From NCBI RefSeq assembly GCF_012843875.1, contig NZ_JABAFY010000014.1, positions 1 to 57,197 of the forward strand: 57,197 bases of DNA, in the 5' to 3' direction. This document shows positions 26,760-35,712 of the stretch, in pieces (the stretch's first letter is position 1; every line of letters begins with the position of its first letter). The stretch is from Desulfovibrio piger. Its GTDB lineage: Bacteria > Desulfobacterota > Desulfovibrionia > Desulfovibrionales > Desulfovibrionaceae. The notes beneath the pieces are model-generated. The model did not search any database, had not been told where the DNA came from, and was given only the letters and a program-made list of their open reading frames with translations. Both the position numbers and the translations under genes were made by a program.

Positions 26760-28187
26760 ATGTTGAAACGCTGGTCCCTGCCTCTTGCCCTGCTGACCGT
26801 GCTGGCGCTTCCCGTGCTGGCCATGGCCTCCGAAGGGCATCCGAGCATCCCCGGTGCGGAACTGTCCGCGGTCTGGGTCATTCCTTTCGTATGCATGCTG
26901 CTGTCCATCGCCATCATGCCGCTAGCCCTGCCGCATATCTGGCATCATCACTTCGGCAAGATCTCCGTCTTCTGGGGCCTTGCCTTCCTGATTCCCTGTC
27001 TGGTGGTCTACGGCTTCAACGTGGCCTTCTATGAATTCCTCCATGCCATCCTGCTGGAGTACATCCCCTTCATCGTGCTGCTGTTCGCCCTGTTCACCGT
27101 GGCCGGCGGCGTGCGCCTGAAGGGCTCGCTGGTGGGCACCCCCGTGGTCAACACCGGCATCCTGGCCGTGGGCACCATCCTGGCCAGCTGGATGGGCACC
27201 ACCGGCGCCGCCATGCTGCTGATCCGCCCCCTGCTGCGCGCCAATGCCCACCGCAAGTACCGTGTGCATTCCGTGGTCTTCTTCATCTTCCTGGTGGCCA
27301 ACATCGGCGGCTCCCTGACTCCCCTGGGCGACCCGCCGCTGTTCCTGGGCTACCTGAAGGGCGTGAGCTTCTTCTGGACCACCACCAACCTGTTCGTGAA
27401 GACCTGCTTCATGTCCCTGGCCCTGCTGGGCATCTACTTCGTGCTCGATACCGTCCTGTACGGCCGTGAAGGTCGCCCCCAGCCCCCGCATGATCCCAAC
27501 AAGGTGGAAGAAAAGCTGGGCCTCGACGGCTCCATCAACCTGCTCTTCCTGCTGGGCATCGTGCTCTGCGTGCTGGTTTCCGGCATGATCGACCTCGGCG
27601 AAGCCATCAACATCCACGGCGTGGGCATCGATGGCCAGAACCTGCTGCGCGACATCCTGCTGCTCTGCCTGGCCGGCCTGTCCTGGAAGTTCACCACCCG
27701 CCAGTGCCGTGAACTCAACGGCTTCTCCTGGGCCCCCATCGAAGAAGTGGCCAAGCTCTTCCTGGGCATCTTCCTGAGCATGATCCCCGCCCTGGCCATC
27801 CTGCGTGCCGGTACCGACGGCGCCCTGGCCGGTGTCATCAACATGGTCTTCCATGACGGCGAGCCCGTGAACTACATGTTCTTCTGGCTGACCGGCGCCC
27901 TGTCCAGCTTCCTGGACAACGCGCCCACCTACCTGGTGTTCTTCAACACCGCCGGCGGCGACCCCGTGCACCTGATGACCGACATGGCGCCCACCCTGGC
28001 CGCCATCTCCGCCGGTGCCGTGTTCATGGGCGCCAACAGCTACATCGGCAACGCCCCCAACTTCATGGTGCGTTCCATCGCCGAAGAACAGGGCGTGGCC
28101 ATGCCCAGCTTCTTCGGTTACATGGCCTGGTCCGTGGGTATCCTGATCCCGCTGTTCCTGATCCTGACCTGGCTGTTCTTCATCTAG
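26760..28187 (+). CDS. Sodium/proton antiporter, NhaD/ArsB-like (ion transporter superfamily)
   Basis: A 475-residue inner-membrane protein with about 12 membrane segments. It starts with a signal-like first helix (MLKRWSLPLALLTVLALPVLAMA) and has a HxHHHFGK loop. The two signature halves of the family are visible: ASWMGTTGAAMLLIRPLLRAN with NIGGSLTPLGDPPLFLGYLKG, and SSFLDNAPTYLVFF with AVFMGANSYIGNAPNFMV. NhaD-type antiporters export Na+ in exchange for H+; a citrate or tricarboxylate role is less likely because of the TPLGDPPLF motif. GAGGAG precedes the ATG. A sigma-70 promoter and a strong terminator frame it as a single-gene unit. Confidence 0.85.
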   Translation: MLKRWSLPLALLTVLALPVLAMASEGHPSIPGAELSAVWVIPFVCMLLSIAIMPLALPHIWHHHFGKISVFWGLAFLIPCLVVYGFNVAFYEFLHAILLEYIPFIVLLFALFTVAGGVRLKGSLVGTPVVNTGILAVGTILASWMGTTGAAMLLIRPLLRANAHRKYRVHSVVFFIFLVANIGGSLTPLGDPPLFLGYLKGVSFFWTTTNLFVKTCFMSLALLGIYFVLDTVLYGREGRPQPPHDPNKVEEKLGLDGSINLLFLLGIVLCVLVSGMIDLGEAINIHGVGIDGQNLLRDILLLCLAGLSWKFTTRQCRELNGFSWAPIEEVAKLFLGIFLSMIPALAILRAGTDGALAGVINMVFHDGEPVNYMFFWLTGALSSFLDNAPTYLVFFNTAGGDPVHLMTDMAPTLAAISAGAVFMGANSYIGNAPNFMVRSIAEEQGVAMPSFFGYMAWSVGILIPLFLILTWLFFI

Positions 28188-28532
28188 GCCCTGCGCCTTT
28201 GCGATCCCAGGGGCTGCCCGGCAACGGGCGGCCCCTTTTTTTTGCGCCAGCCTGCGGGGCCGGGAGCGGGGGGCGGTACTTTTTTCGGCATGCATCTGCG
28301 GGCCGCCCCTGTCCATGGCGTACCTGCCGGGTTGCCGTGGTCCCCGGCCGCCGTCATGCCGGTACGGCGGCCTTCCTCCTCCGGGGCTGGCCGCGGCCCC
28401 GGCCGTCATTGCTTTTTGACCTGAAAAAGGTAACTATGGCCGCTCCGCAGGCGGCCCGGCAAGGCTGCGTGCCTGCCCCGCCGGTTCCGGCAGGAGCCCC
28501 TGCGTCCGTATGATCTTTTCGGGAGGCAATCC
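28188..28532. other. Gene-free stretch between antiporter gene and ctpA
   Basis: About 345 bases. It holds the antiporter terminator and a GC-rich remainder. I see no convincing gene or strong promoter; AT-rich TTTTTGACCTGAAAAAGGTA near 28410 is the only promoter-like patch. Confidence 0.4.
28210..28243 (+). terminator. Terminator of the antiporter gene
   Basis: GGGGCTGCCCG pairs with CGGGCGGCCCC (11 bp with one T-G) around GCAA and is followed by eight T. Confidence 0.92.
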
Positions 28533-29846
28533 ATGCGAGCTCTTTTCCGTTTGACCGTTTTCCTTTGCGTGCTGGCCCTCTGCTGCCCGCTGGGAGCCAC
28601 CGCTGCCGCCAAGGCCGACAAAGACAAGGTCGAGGAAGATTTCGAAGCCCTGCGCCGCTTCAGCCAGGTGCTGGATCTGGTGAACCGTTATTATGTGAAG
28701 GACGTGAACCAGGGTGAACTGCTGGACGGTGCCCTCAAGGGCATGCTGCAGGGCCTGGATCCGCACTCCACCTTCATGACGCCTGAAGAACACAAGGAGA
28801 TGCAGGAGACCACCTCAGGCGAGTTCACCGGCATCGGCATCGAGATCACGGTGGAGAACGGCCAGGTGACCGTGGTGACCCCCATCGAGGACACGCCCGC
28901 CTATCGTGCCGGCCTGCAGTCCGGGGACGTCATCCTGACCATCAACGGCCAGCCCACGCAGGAACTGAGCCTGCAGGACGTGGTCTCGCGCATCCGCGGC
29001 CCCAAGGGCACGGAAGTGGAGCTGGGCATCCTGCACAGCACCTCCAAGTCGCCCAAGACCATCCGGGTCAAGCGTGAGGCCATCCCGCTGGTCAGCGTGA
29101 AGTCCAAGCCGCTGGAAGACGGCTACTACTGGATCCGCCTCACCCGTTTCTCCGGCCGCACCGACGAGGACCTGCGCGACGCCCTCAAGAAGGCCACCCG
29201 CGAATGCGCCAAGACCGGCGGCCTCAAGGGCATCGTGCTCGACCTGCGCAACAATCCCGGCGGTCTGCTGGACCAGGCCGTGAGCGTTTCCGACATGTTC
29301 CTGAGCAAGGGCACCATCGTGTCCATCCAGGGCCGCGGCCCCGTGCCGGAGCGCATCTATGAGGCCAAGGACCAGGCCGGGGACATCGACGTGCCCGTGG
29401 TGGTGATCATCAACGCCGGTTCGGCCTCGGCCTCCGAGATCGTGGCCGGTGCCCTGCGCGACCAGAAGCGCGCCCTGATCATCGGCGAACGCTCCTTCGG
29501 CAAGGGCTCGGTGCAGAACATCATCCCCCTGTCCGACGGCTCGGCCCTCAAGCTGACCGTGGCCCTGTACTATACGCCCAGCGGCAGCTCCATCCAGGCC
29601 GAGGGCATCGTGCCCGACCTGGAGATCCCCTTCGAGCGCCCGCGTGAAGAAGATGCCGACGAGCCCCGCATCCTGCTGCGCGAGCAGAACCTGAGCGGCC
29701 ATCTGGAGAACGCCGATGGCGGCAAGAAGGCCACGAGCAGCAAGAAGCGTGACGATGCCGCGGAACAGCTGGCCCGCGACAACCAGCTGCGCATGGCCCT
29801 GCAGCTGGTCAAGGGCCTGCCCCGCATCCAGGAGATCCGGCGCTAG
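28533..29846 (+). CDS. ctpA: Carboxy-terminal processing protease (S41 family, CtpA/Prc)
   Basis: A 437-residue periplasmic serine protease that trims exported proteins or cell-wall enzymes. A signal peptide (MRALFRLTVFLCVLALCCPLGATAAA) is followed by the FxxVLDLVNRYYVKDVN entry, LQGLDPHSTFM, a PDZ domain (GIGIEITVENGQVTVVTPIEDTPA with AGLQSGDVILTINGQ), and the catalytic core. Ser299 in GSASASEIVAGAL and Lys324 in GERSFGKGSVQ form the Ser-Lys dyad, 25 residues apart as in Prc. The acidic/basic C-terminal tail is variable. GGGAGG precedes the ATG. It leads a pair with the deacetylase-like gene. Confidence 0.93.
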   Translation: MRALFRLTVFLCVLALCCPLGATAAAKADKDKVEEDFEALRRFSQVLDLVNRYYVKDVNQGELLDGALKGMLQGLDPHSTFMTPEEHKEMQETTSGEFTGIGIEITVENGQVTVVTPIEDTPAYRAGLQSGDVILTINGQPTQELSLQDVVSRIRGPKGTEVELGILHSTSKSPKTIRVKREAIPLVSVKSKPLEDGYYWIRLTRFSGRTDEDLRDALKKATRECAKTGGLKGIVLDLRNNPGGLLDQAVSVSDMFLSKGTIVSIQGRGPVPERIYEAKDQAGDIDVPVVVIINAGSASASEIVAGALRDQKRALIIGERSFGKGSVQNIIPLSDGSALKLTVALYYTPSGSSIQAEGIVPDLEIPFERPREEDADEPRILLREQNLSGHLENADGGKKATSSKKRDDAAEQLARDNQLRMALQLVKGLPRIQEIRR

Positions 29847-29872
29847 GTCTGCGTCCGGCGCGGAGGGAACCT

Positions 29873-31141
29873 GTGCGCTTGCCTTTCTTACATCCCGGCC
29901 CCCCGAGCGGCGACGATCACGACGGCCTCTCCGGGGGGCCGTGTGCGTCGACCCGCCTGCTGGTGGGCGGTTTACTGTGGTTCTGCCTGTGTCTGGGCCT
30001 GTCCCTGTGGCTGGCCTCCCGGGAGGGAGGCGCCGTGCTGGTGGCCGAGGACGGGCAGCCCGTGCTGGCCACCGGTGACTGGTTGCGGCACCGGGACCGT
30101 CTGGACGATCTGATGCGCCAGACCCTGTCCCGGGTCATGCCCGGCTGCCGTCTGCTGACCATGCCCGGCTTTTCGGAACAGGAGGCCCGGCATTACCGTG
30201 TGGAAGGGGACGGCGCTCCCCTGCGTCTGGCCCTGGCCCTGCAGGAGTGTCTGTGCCAGGAGGCCCTGCGTACCGGCCCTGACGGCGAGCGCCTGCTGGC
30301 CGATGACGTCCCCATGCCGCAACTGCGCTGGACGGACGACGGGGTGCTGGAAGCCGATGTGAACGGCCGCACCTGCCTCGTCCTGCATTTCCCCGGCTGG
30401 GAGACCATGCTGGCCACGCTTTCCCGGCCCATGCCCGAACCTGCTCTGGTGCTGGTGATCGACGACATGGGCCAGAAGCTGGAGCCCGCGGAGCAGCTGG
30501 CCAGCCTGCCGTTCCCCGTGGCCCTGGCCCTGTGGCCCCATGCCGCTGCCCGCCGTCCGGTGCAGCAGGTGGCCCGGGACATGGGGCTGGACGTCCTGCT
30601 GCACATGCCCATGGAGGCCATGCCCCGCAAGAACGGTACCGCGCCCAATCCGGGCCCCGGAGCGCTGGAGACGGACATGGACGCCTATGCCATGGAACAC
30701 GCTCTGGACAAGGCGCTGGCGCAGGTGCCCACGGCCCTGGGTTTCAACAACCATATGGGTTCCGGGTTCACCGGACGGCGCGATGCCTGCCGCATGCTGG
30801 CCGGTCTGGCCTACGGGCGCGGCCTGTTCGTGCTGGACAGCGTCACCCGCGGCAACAGCCAGCTGGAGACCAGCATGGTTCGCCAGGGCATCGTCACGGC
30901 CAGCCGCCATGTTTTTCTGGACGATCCCCAGGGCACGGACAAGGTGCTGGCCGCGCTGGACAAGGCCGCCCGCCTGGCCCGCAAGCAGGGCATCGCCATC
31001 GCCATCGGGCATCCGCACGCCTCGACCCTGCGGGCTCTGGAGCGCTGGGAGAACCGCGAGGGCGTGGCCGTGGTGCCCCTGCGGCGCTACGTCTGGCATC
31101 TGGCCCAGCTGCGGGCCGGACAGTTCGGCAAGCCGGAGTGA
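29873..31141 (+). CDS. Divergent polysaccharide deacetylase family protein (YibQ-like)
   Basis: A 422-residue protein with one N-terminal membrane anchor (LLVGGLLWFCLCLGLSLWLA) and a C-terminal NodB-like domain. LVIDDMGQ, LLHMPMEAM, FNNHMGSGFTG and AIGHPH are the conserved blocks of the divergent group; typical NodB metal ligands are partly preserved. Family members usually follow a murein hydrolase activator (EnvC) and CtpA, which fits a cell-wall role, although enzyme activity is unproven. The start is a GTG after GGAGGG, the only ribosome-binding site in range. The 26-base gap to ctpA suggests an operon. Confidence 0.85.
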   Translation: MRLPFLHPGPPSGDDHDGLSGGPCASTRLLVGGLLWFCLCLGLSLWLASREGGAVLVAEDGQPVLATGDWLRHRDRLDDLMRQTLSRVMPGCRLLTMPGFSEQEARHYRVEGDGAPLRLALALQECLCQEALRTGPDGERLLADDVPMPQLRWTDDGVLEADVNGRTCLVLHFPGWETMLATLSRPMPEPALVLVIDDMGQKLEPAEQLASLPFPVALALWPHAAARRPVQQVARDMGLDVLLHMPMEAMPRKNGTAPNPGPGALETDMDAYAMEHALDKALAQVPTALGFNNHMGSGFTGRRDACRMLAGLAYGRGLFVLDSVTRGNSQLETSMVRQGIVTASRHVFLDDPQGTDKVLAALDKAARLARKQGIAIAIGHPHASTLRALERWENREGVAVVPLRRYVWHLAQLRAGQFGKPE

Positions 31142-31207
31142 TCTTTCCGGGAGCGTCTGGAGCGCTTCCCGGCTGACAGCCGCCTGTGGCGGTGATGGAG
31201 AACGAAC

Positions 31208-32008
31208 ATGAGCATGAGCATCGGTTGTGTGGGTTGCGGCAACATGGGCGGGGCCATTCTGGCCGGTCTTGCCGCTTCTTCCTTGGACTGCACCCTGTAT
31301 GGCCATACGCGCACGGCGGCACGCATGGCGCCTCTGGAAGCGGCGGGCGTCACCCGTCTGGATTCGGCCCGCGAGCTGGCCCGCAAGGCCCGCTATGTGG
31401 TCATGGCCGTCAAACCCTACCAGATCGAGGCCCTGCTGGCCGAGATGGCGCCCGAGTTCGGGCCCGACACGGTGGTGATCTCCGTGGCGGCGGGCATCAG
31501 CATCGCACGTTTGCAGGCGGCCGTGGCCGGACGCTGCCCCGTGGTGCGCTGCATGCCCAATACGCCCGCGCTGGTGGGCAAGGGCGTGTTCGCCCTGTGC
31601 TTCGACGACAAGGTCCCGGCGGAGAGCAAGGAAGACATCCTGCGCTTCTTCAGCCAGCTGGGCGTTTGTCTGGAGCTGCCGGAGTCCCGCTTCACGGCCT
31701 TCTCGGCCCTCATCGGCGCCGGGCCTGCCTATGTGTTCGGCATGATGCAGGGACTGGTGCAGGCCGGTGTCACCCTGGGCCTGGGCCGCAAGGAATGCCG
31801 CGATATGGTGGCGGCCCTGTTCGAAGGTTCGGCCGTCATGGCGGCCCGCAGCGACACGCCGCTCATGGAATTGCGCGACCAGGTATGCTCGCCCGGCGGC
31901 CTGACCATCGCCGGGGTCAATGTCCTCGACAGGGCGGGACTTTCCGGCCTGCTGGTGGATGCGGTGCTGGCCGCTGACGAACGCGGCAGGGAAATGGAAA
32001 AGGAATAA
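31208..32008 (+). CDS. proC: Pyrroline-5-carboxylate reductase
   Basis: ProC reduces pyrroline-5-carboxylate to proline with NAD(P)H. The 266-residue enzyme has the Rossmann start SIGCVGCGNMGGAILAGL, VVMAVKPYQ, VVRCMPNTPALVGKGV, and the signature FSALIGAGPAYVFGMMQ...DQVCSPGGLTIAGVN in the C-terminal dimer domain. The first ATG follows GGAGAACGAAC; a second ATG two codons later is also possible. It lies 66 bases after the deacetylase-like gene and ends at a terminator. Length and motifs are normal. Confidence 0.94.
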   Translation: MSMSIGCVGCGNMGGAILAGLAASSLDCTLYGHTRTAARMAPLEAAGVTRLDSARELARKARYVVMAVKPYQIEALLAEMAPEFGPDTVVISVAAGISIARLQAAVAGRCPVVRCMPNTPALVGKGVFALCFDDKVPAESKEDILRFFSQLGVCLELPESRFTAFSALIGAGPAYVFGMMQGLVQAGVTLGLGRKECRDMVAALFEGSAVMAARSDTPLMELRDQVCSPGGLTIAGVNVLDRAGLSGLLVDAVLAADERGREMEKE

Positions 32009-32012
32009 AAGA

Positions 32013-32037
32013 AGGGGAGGCGAAAGCCTCCCTTTTT
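32013..32037 (+). terminator. Terminator of proC
   Basis: GGGAGGC, GAAA tetraloop, GCCTCCC and five T. Confidence 0.88.
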
Positions 32038-32045
32038 CAGTTATG

Positions 32046-32083
32046 AAAAACGGCAGGATCTCCGGAAGGTCCTGCCGTTTTTT
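32046..32083. terminator. Bidirectional terminator between proC and the AMIN gene
   Basis: ACGGCAGGA pairs with TCCTGCCGT, with five A on the left and six T on the right. It backs up the proC terminator and also ends the convergent AMIN-domain transcript. Confidence 0.85.
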
Positions 32084-32112
32084 GCCGTTTTTTATCGCTA
32101 TGCTGCGAGAAG

Positions 32113-32886
32113 TTACTTGGTCTTGTCCAGACGGATGTCCAGGCGCTTCTTGCCCTTGGTCAGGATGTAGCGCGTCTTGGCCTTGGCGTGCAGGTCGATG
32201 ACGATGCGGGTGTCGCTGCCCTTCTTGCCCAGGCGCACGTCCTTGACCATCTCGCCCTTGGGCACACCGGGTTCGCTGAGCTTCCAGGTGCCGTGCAGAT
32301 CCACCACCACGCGGGAGGGGCTGGTCAGCTCCAGATGCTTGAAGCGGATGGGGGACGAGGCGTCCAGGCGGATGGTGGCGCCGCCGTCACGCACGAAGAC
32401 CACGAAGTTGGTGATGGTCTGGTTCTTGGGCGCGGGGGCCGCCTTGCGGGGCGCGGGCTGGGGCTTGGGAGCGGGCTTTTCCGCCTTCTTCACTTCCGCC
32501 GGGGCGGCGGGAGCCGCAGGAGCGGCCGCCGGGGCTTTTTCGTCATGGGCGGCAGCGGTGAGCGGGGTCGTGCCCGGACTTGCGGGGGCAGGGCTTTCCG
32601 CCGTGGCGGGCGTTTCCTCTCCTGTCTCGAAGGCAAAGCCGCGCTCCACGGCAGCGGGAGAAGGCTTGACCCCGGCAGCGGCCAGCTTTTCACCATCGGC
32701 AGGCGTGCCGGGCGTCACGGGCAGGGAGGGCTGGGCAACGGGCGGCGCGGGCTTCACAGGGGCGGAGACGCTGTTGTCGGCCGGGACCGGGGCGTCGCCG
32801 GACTGCCCCATGCGCGTGTTGAGCAGGATGAGCAGCAGGCCAAGGATGATGACCGCGAGGACTATCCAGAGAAAGATCTTGTTCAT
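32113..32886 (-). CDS. Membrane-anchored AMIN-domain protein
   Basis: A 257-residue protein with a single N-terminal membrane helix (IFLWIVLAVIILGLLLILL). A long Ala/Pro-rich linker (about 30-150) follows, then a C-terminal AMIN-like domain (TNFVVFVRDGGATIRLDASS, SRVVVDLHGTW, DTRIVIDLHAK). AMIN domains bind peptidoglycan and localise amidases or secretins at septum or envelope sites. No catalytic domain is attached, so this is probably a stand-alone targeting or scaffolding protein. It is convergent with proC. Confidence 0.8.
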   Translation of the reverse strand: MNKIFLWIVLAVIILGLLLILLNTRMGQSGDAPVPADNSVSAPVKPAPPVAQPSLPVTPGTPADGEKLAAAGVKPSPAAVERGFAFETGEETPATAESPAPASPGTTPLTAAAHDEKAPAAAPAAPAAPAEVKKAEKPAPKPQPAPRKAAPAPKNQTITNFVVFVRDGGATIRLDASSPIRFKHLELTSPSRVVVDLHGTWKLSEPGVPKGEMVKDVRLGKKGSDTRIVIDLHAKAKTRYILTKGKKRLDIRLDKTK

Positions 32887-33123
32887 GCCAGTAGGCTCCT
32901 GTGCCTTTGGGCCGGATGTCCGCCGGAAAGTGCCCGGCGGAAGATCGCGCGTGGCGGTTCATGATGCGCGTGTCACGGCGGCGGGGCAAAAGGCCTTCCG
33001 GGCCGGGGCATGCCATGAGGCCCCATATGCAGGCACGGCTAAACTCTACATGATTTGTGCCGAATGGCAAGATTTGCCAAATCCCTTTACGCGCCGGGGG
33101 CTTTGCGCTAGCATCGGCGCACT

Positions 33124-33498
33124 ATGCACGAAATGTCCATCGCACAAAGCATCCTGGACATAGCTCTGGAAGAGATCGCCAAACAGGGCTGTGACCGGCT
33201 CGACCTCATCCGTGTGGAATGCGGCGCCCTGGCCGGCGTGGTGCCGGACTCGCTGCAATTCTGCTTCGAGGCCCTGGTGCAGGGCGGGCCGCATGCGGCC
33301 GCCCGGCTCGAACTGGTGACCATCCCCCTGTTGTTGCGCTGCTCCACCTGCGGGCAGACCTTCGGCGGCGAGGGGCAGGAAGCCCTCTGGCAGCCGTGTC
33401 CGGCGTGCGGCGCCCTGGCAGGCCACACGGTGGTACAGGGCAAGGAGCTGCAGATCTGTCATCTGGAAGCCTCCGTCAGCGGGGGCCAGGATTCATAA
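33124..33498 (+). CDS. hypA: Hydrogenase nickel-incorporation protein HypA
   Basis: HypA delivers nickel to the large subunit of [NiFe] hydrogenases with HypB. The 124-residue product starts MHEMSIAQSILDIALEE, where His2 is the nickel ligand. It carries a zinc site with two CxxC pairs (CSTCG near 75 and CPACG near 99). The spacing is standard. hypB follows after 71 bases on the same strand. No [NiFe] structural genes are in this window; the nearby hydrogenases are iron-only and do not need HypA. Confidence 0.93.
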   Translation: MHEMSIAQSILDIALEEIAKQGCDRLDLIRVECGALAGVVPDSLQFCFEALVQGGPHAAARLELVTIPLLLRCSTCGQTFGGEGQEALWQPCPACGALAGHTVVQGKELQICHLEASVSGGQDS

Positions 33499-33569
33499 AC
33501 CGACGGCCTGCGGCCATGCTGCCGCCAGGCGGGCCCTGAGGAAAAGGGCCGGAGTTCCGGGAGGAAACG

Positions 33570-34223
33570 ATGCAAATTCCTGTGGTGCGCAACGTTCTGG
33601 AAGCCAATGAGAAGATCGCGGCCAGCGTGCGCGAGAAGCTGCGTGAGCGCAAGATCCTGGCCCTGAACCTGATCTCGTCGCCGGGCGCCGGCAAGACGAC
33701 CCTGCTGGAACGCACCCTGCATGACCTGGCCGGCGAGTTCCGCATGGCCGTCATCGAAGGCGACCTGCAGACCGACAACGATGCCCGCCGCGTGGCGGCC
33801 ACGGGCGCCCAGGCCGTGCAGATCAACACCGACGGCGGCTGCCACCTGGACAGCAACATGATCATGACGGCCATGGAGAGCCTGGATCTGGACGGCGTGG
33901 ACATCCTGTTCATCGAGAACGTGGGCAACCTGGTCTGCCCCGTGGAATTCGACTGCGGCGAAGACGCCAAGGTGGCCCTGCTGAGCGTGACCGAAGGCGA
34001 CGACAAGCCCGAAAAGTATCCCCTGCTGTTCAACCTGGCCAAGGCCATGGTGCTGAACAAGGTGGACCTGCTGCCCTATGTGGACTTCGACCGCGAACGG
34101 GCGCGGGATTTCGCCACCCGCCTCAACAAGGAACTGGCCGTGTTCGAGGTCTCCTGCCGTGACGGTTCCGGCCTGGAAGGCTGGTACCAGTGGCTGCGCG
34201 ACATGCGCGCCGGCAAGCTGTAA
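33570..34223 (+). CDS. hypB: Hydrogenase nickel-incorporation GTPase HypB
   Basis: HypB is a SIMIBI GTPase that drives nickel transfer from HypA. The 217-residue product has the P-loop SSPGAGKTTLLERTL near residue 33, EGDLQTDNDA, the metal-site segment NTDGGCHLDSNM, ENVGNLVCP and NKVDLLPY (guanine specificity). It lacks the His-rich N-terminal stretch and the CxxGC motif seen in some HypBs, so it probably stores no nickel. GGGAGG precedes the ATG. A terminator follows directly. Confidence 0.94.
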   Translation: MQIPVVRNVLEANEKIAASVREKLRERKILALNLISSPGAGKTTLLERTLHDLAGEFRMAVIEGDLQTDNDARRVAATGAQAVQINTDGGCHLDSNMIMTAMESLDLDGVDILFIENVGNLVCPVEFDCGEDAKVALLSVTEGDDKPEKYPLLFNLAKAMVLNKVDLLPYVDFDRERARDFATRLNKELAVFEVSCRDGSGLEGWYQWLRDMRAGKL

Positions 34224-34247
34224 GCCTGGCCCGCATCTTTGGAATGC

Positions 34248-34280
34248 AAACGCCCCCTGCAAAGGGGGCGTTTTGTTTTT
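34248..34280 (+). terminator. Terminator of hypAB
   Basis: CGCCCCC, a 6-base loop, GGGGGCG and TTTTGTTTTT. Confidence 0.9.
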
Positions 34281-34412
34281 CCGGCGGGCCGCGGGGAAGG
34301 AGGGGCGTACGGGCCGTTCGTCCGGTCGCTGTTCACCGTGGCAGCACGATGGAAGGCTGCCCTCGCGGCATGTCGTCTGGTTGGGGGACCTGTCCGCCCT
34401 GCACGATGGCGC

Positions 34413-34450
34413 AAAAAAGGCCTCCTTCCCGGATGGGAGCGGAGGCCCTT
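34413..34450 (-). terminator. Terminator of the secreted protein gene at 34473
   Basis: On the minus strand GGGCCTCC pairs with GGAGGCC around an inner CTCCC/GGGAA region, followed by six T. Confidence 0.75.
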
Positions 34451-34472
34451 TGGGCAGGTTCGTCCGTATCTG

Positions 34473-35456
34473 CTAGAACGAGGCGCTGTACGCGGTCATG
34501 TCCACGATGAGGGTGGCGGTGGGACGGCGCACGGTGATGGTGAACAGCTGTACGTCCTTGCGGGGGGTATCGCTGATGAGGTCGGGCAGCATGTCGCCGG
34601 GGGCCATCATGATGCAGGCGTCACCGCGCGGGGCGTTCATGAGCATGCCCAGAGCCATGTGCAGGATCTCCATCTGGCGCTTCTGGTCAGCCACGGGCAT
34701 CTCGGTGAAATTCATGTCCAGGCCCGGCAGCTCGGCCTGCCAGGGGCGGTAGCCCATGTTGTAAAGGCTGGCCAGCAGGGCGTCCAGGCGCTGGTCGCTG
34801 AGCTTCTGGCGCAGTTCCACATGCTCCAGCACCTCGCCGCCGGCCTTGACCGGGAAGGCTTCCACATTGTCATCGCCGGGGGTGTAGGGCGTCAGGCGGG
34901 CGGCCCAGACCATGTCGGCAAAGCCCAGGCTGGTCAGCACGGCGCCGCCGTCATCGCGCAGGGGGTCCTTTTCCAGCAGGGCGCAGGCGTCCTTCATCAG
35001 CATGCCGGGCCGGAATTTGCTCAGGGCGCAGACGGGCCGGGCATCTTCTGCGGGCAGCAGGGATTTTTCCGTGCCGTTGACGTGGCTGATCTTGCCGTCA
35101 AGGCCGCGGACCAGCAGGCAGGGATGGTGTTCGCCGCACAGGGTCAGGCTCTGGACGCTGGCCAGGCGGACCTTGTTGAAGTCCCACAGATACAGGCCCA
35201 TATCCATGCGCAGGTCGGCGGTGCCGCCGGGATTGAGCAGCTGGTCTTCACCGCCGGGCAGGAGGTCGAGACGGGCATAGTTGGCCTGGTTGCCCACAGT
35301 GAAGCGGATGCTCAGCAGCTCTTCGGCGCTTTCGTTGCGGATGGTCAGGCTTTTTTCGTCTTCCGGGGTGTCCCTGGTCGCGAAGGCCGGGGAGGACGCG
35401 AGCAGGGAGACGAACACAAGGGTCAGAAAAACAAGCAGACGGCAGGGATGGAACAT
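34473..35456 (-). CDS. Secreted protein of unknown function
   Basis: I do not recognise a family. The 327-residue product starts MFHPCRLLVFLTLVFVSLLASSPAFA, a clear signal peptide. The mature protein contains SLTIRNESAEELLSIRFTVGNQ, which reads like a beta-sandwich. It continues with RMDMGLYLWDFNKVRLASVQSL, two Cys-containing stretches and a C-terminal VRRPTATLIVDMTAYSAS. Several acidic loops are present. The ATG at 35456 has GAGG upstream at slightly long spacing; the frame runs further upstream without one. It is a single-gene unit convergent with hypB. A periplasmic or surface location is all that can be inferred. Confidence 0.68.
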   Translation of the reverse strand: MFHPCRLLVFLTLVFVSLLASSPAFATRDTPEDEKSLTIRNESAEELLSIRFTVGNQANYARLDLLPGGEDQLLNPGGTADLRMDMGLYLWDFNKVRLASVQSLTLCGEHHPCLLVRGLDGKISHVNGTEKSLLPAEDARPVCALSKFRPGMLMKDACALLEKDPLRDDGGAVLTSLGFADMVWAARLTPYTPGDDNVEAFPVKAGGEVLEHVELRQKLSDQRLDALLASLYNMGYRPWQAELPGLDMNFTEMPVADQKRQMEILHMALGMLMNAPRGDACIMMAPGDMLPDLISDTPRKDVQLFTITVRRPTATLIVDMTAYSASF

Positions 35457-35712
35457 GTCGGACCTCGTCAGGTTGCAGTCCCGAAGGGCTGGGACGGCAC
35501 GTCGGCCGTAGTTGGCAGGATCGGACCGCACAGCAGCGTGCGGCATGCTGTAGGTGTAGCAAAGGCCCGCCGGGGCCGCAAGGCATTACAGGCGGAAGGG
35601 CGGAGGAGCGGGAGAGGAGGGGCCTTTACGCTGCCCGTCCCGGCTGGTATAGGAATCAGTCGGGCGGGACTGTCCGCCTTTTTCCCAACACGCCGTTTTC
35701 CAAGGAGCCGCC

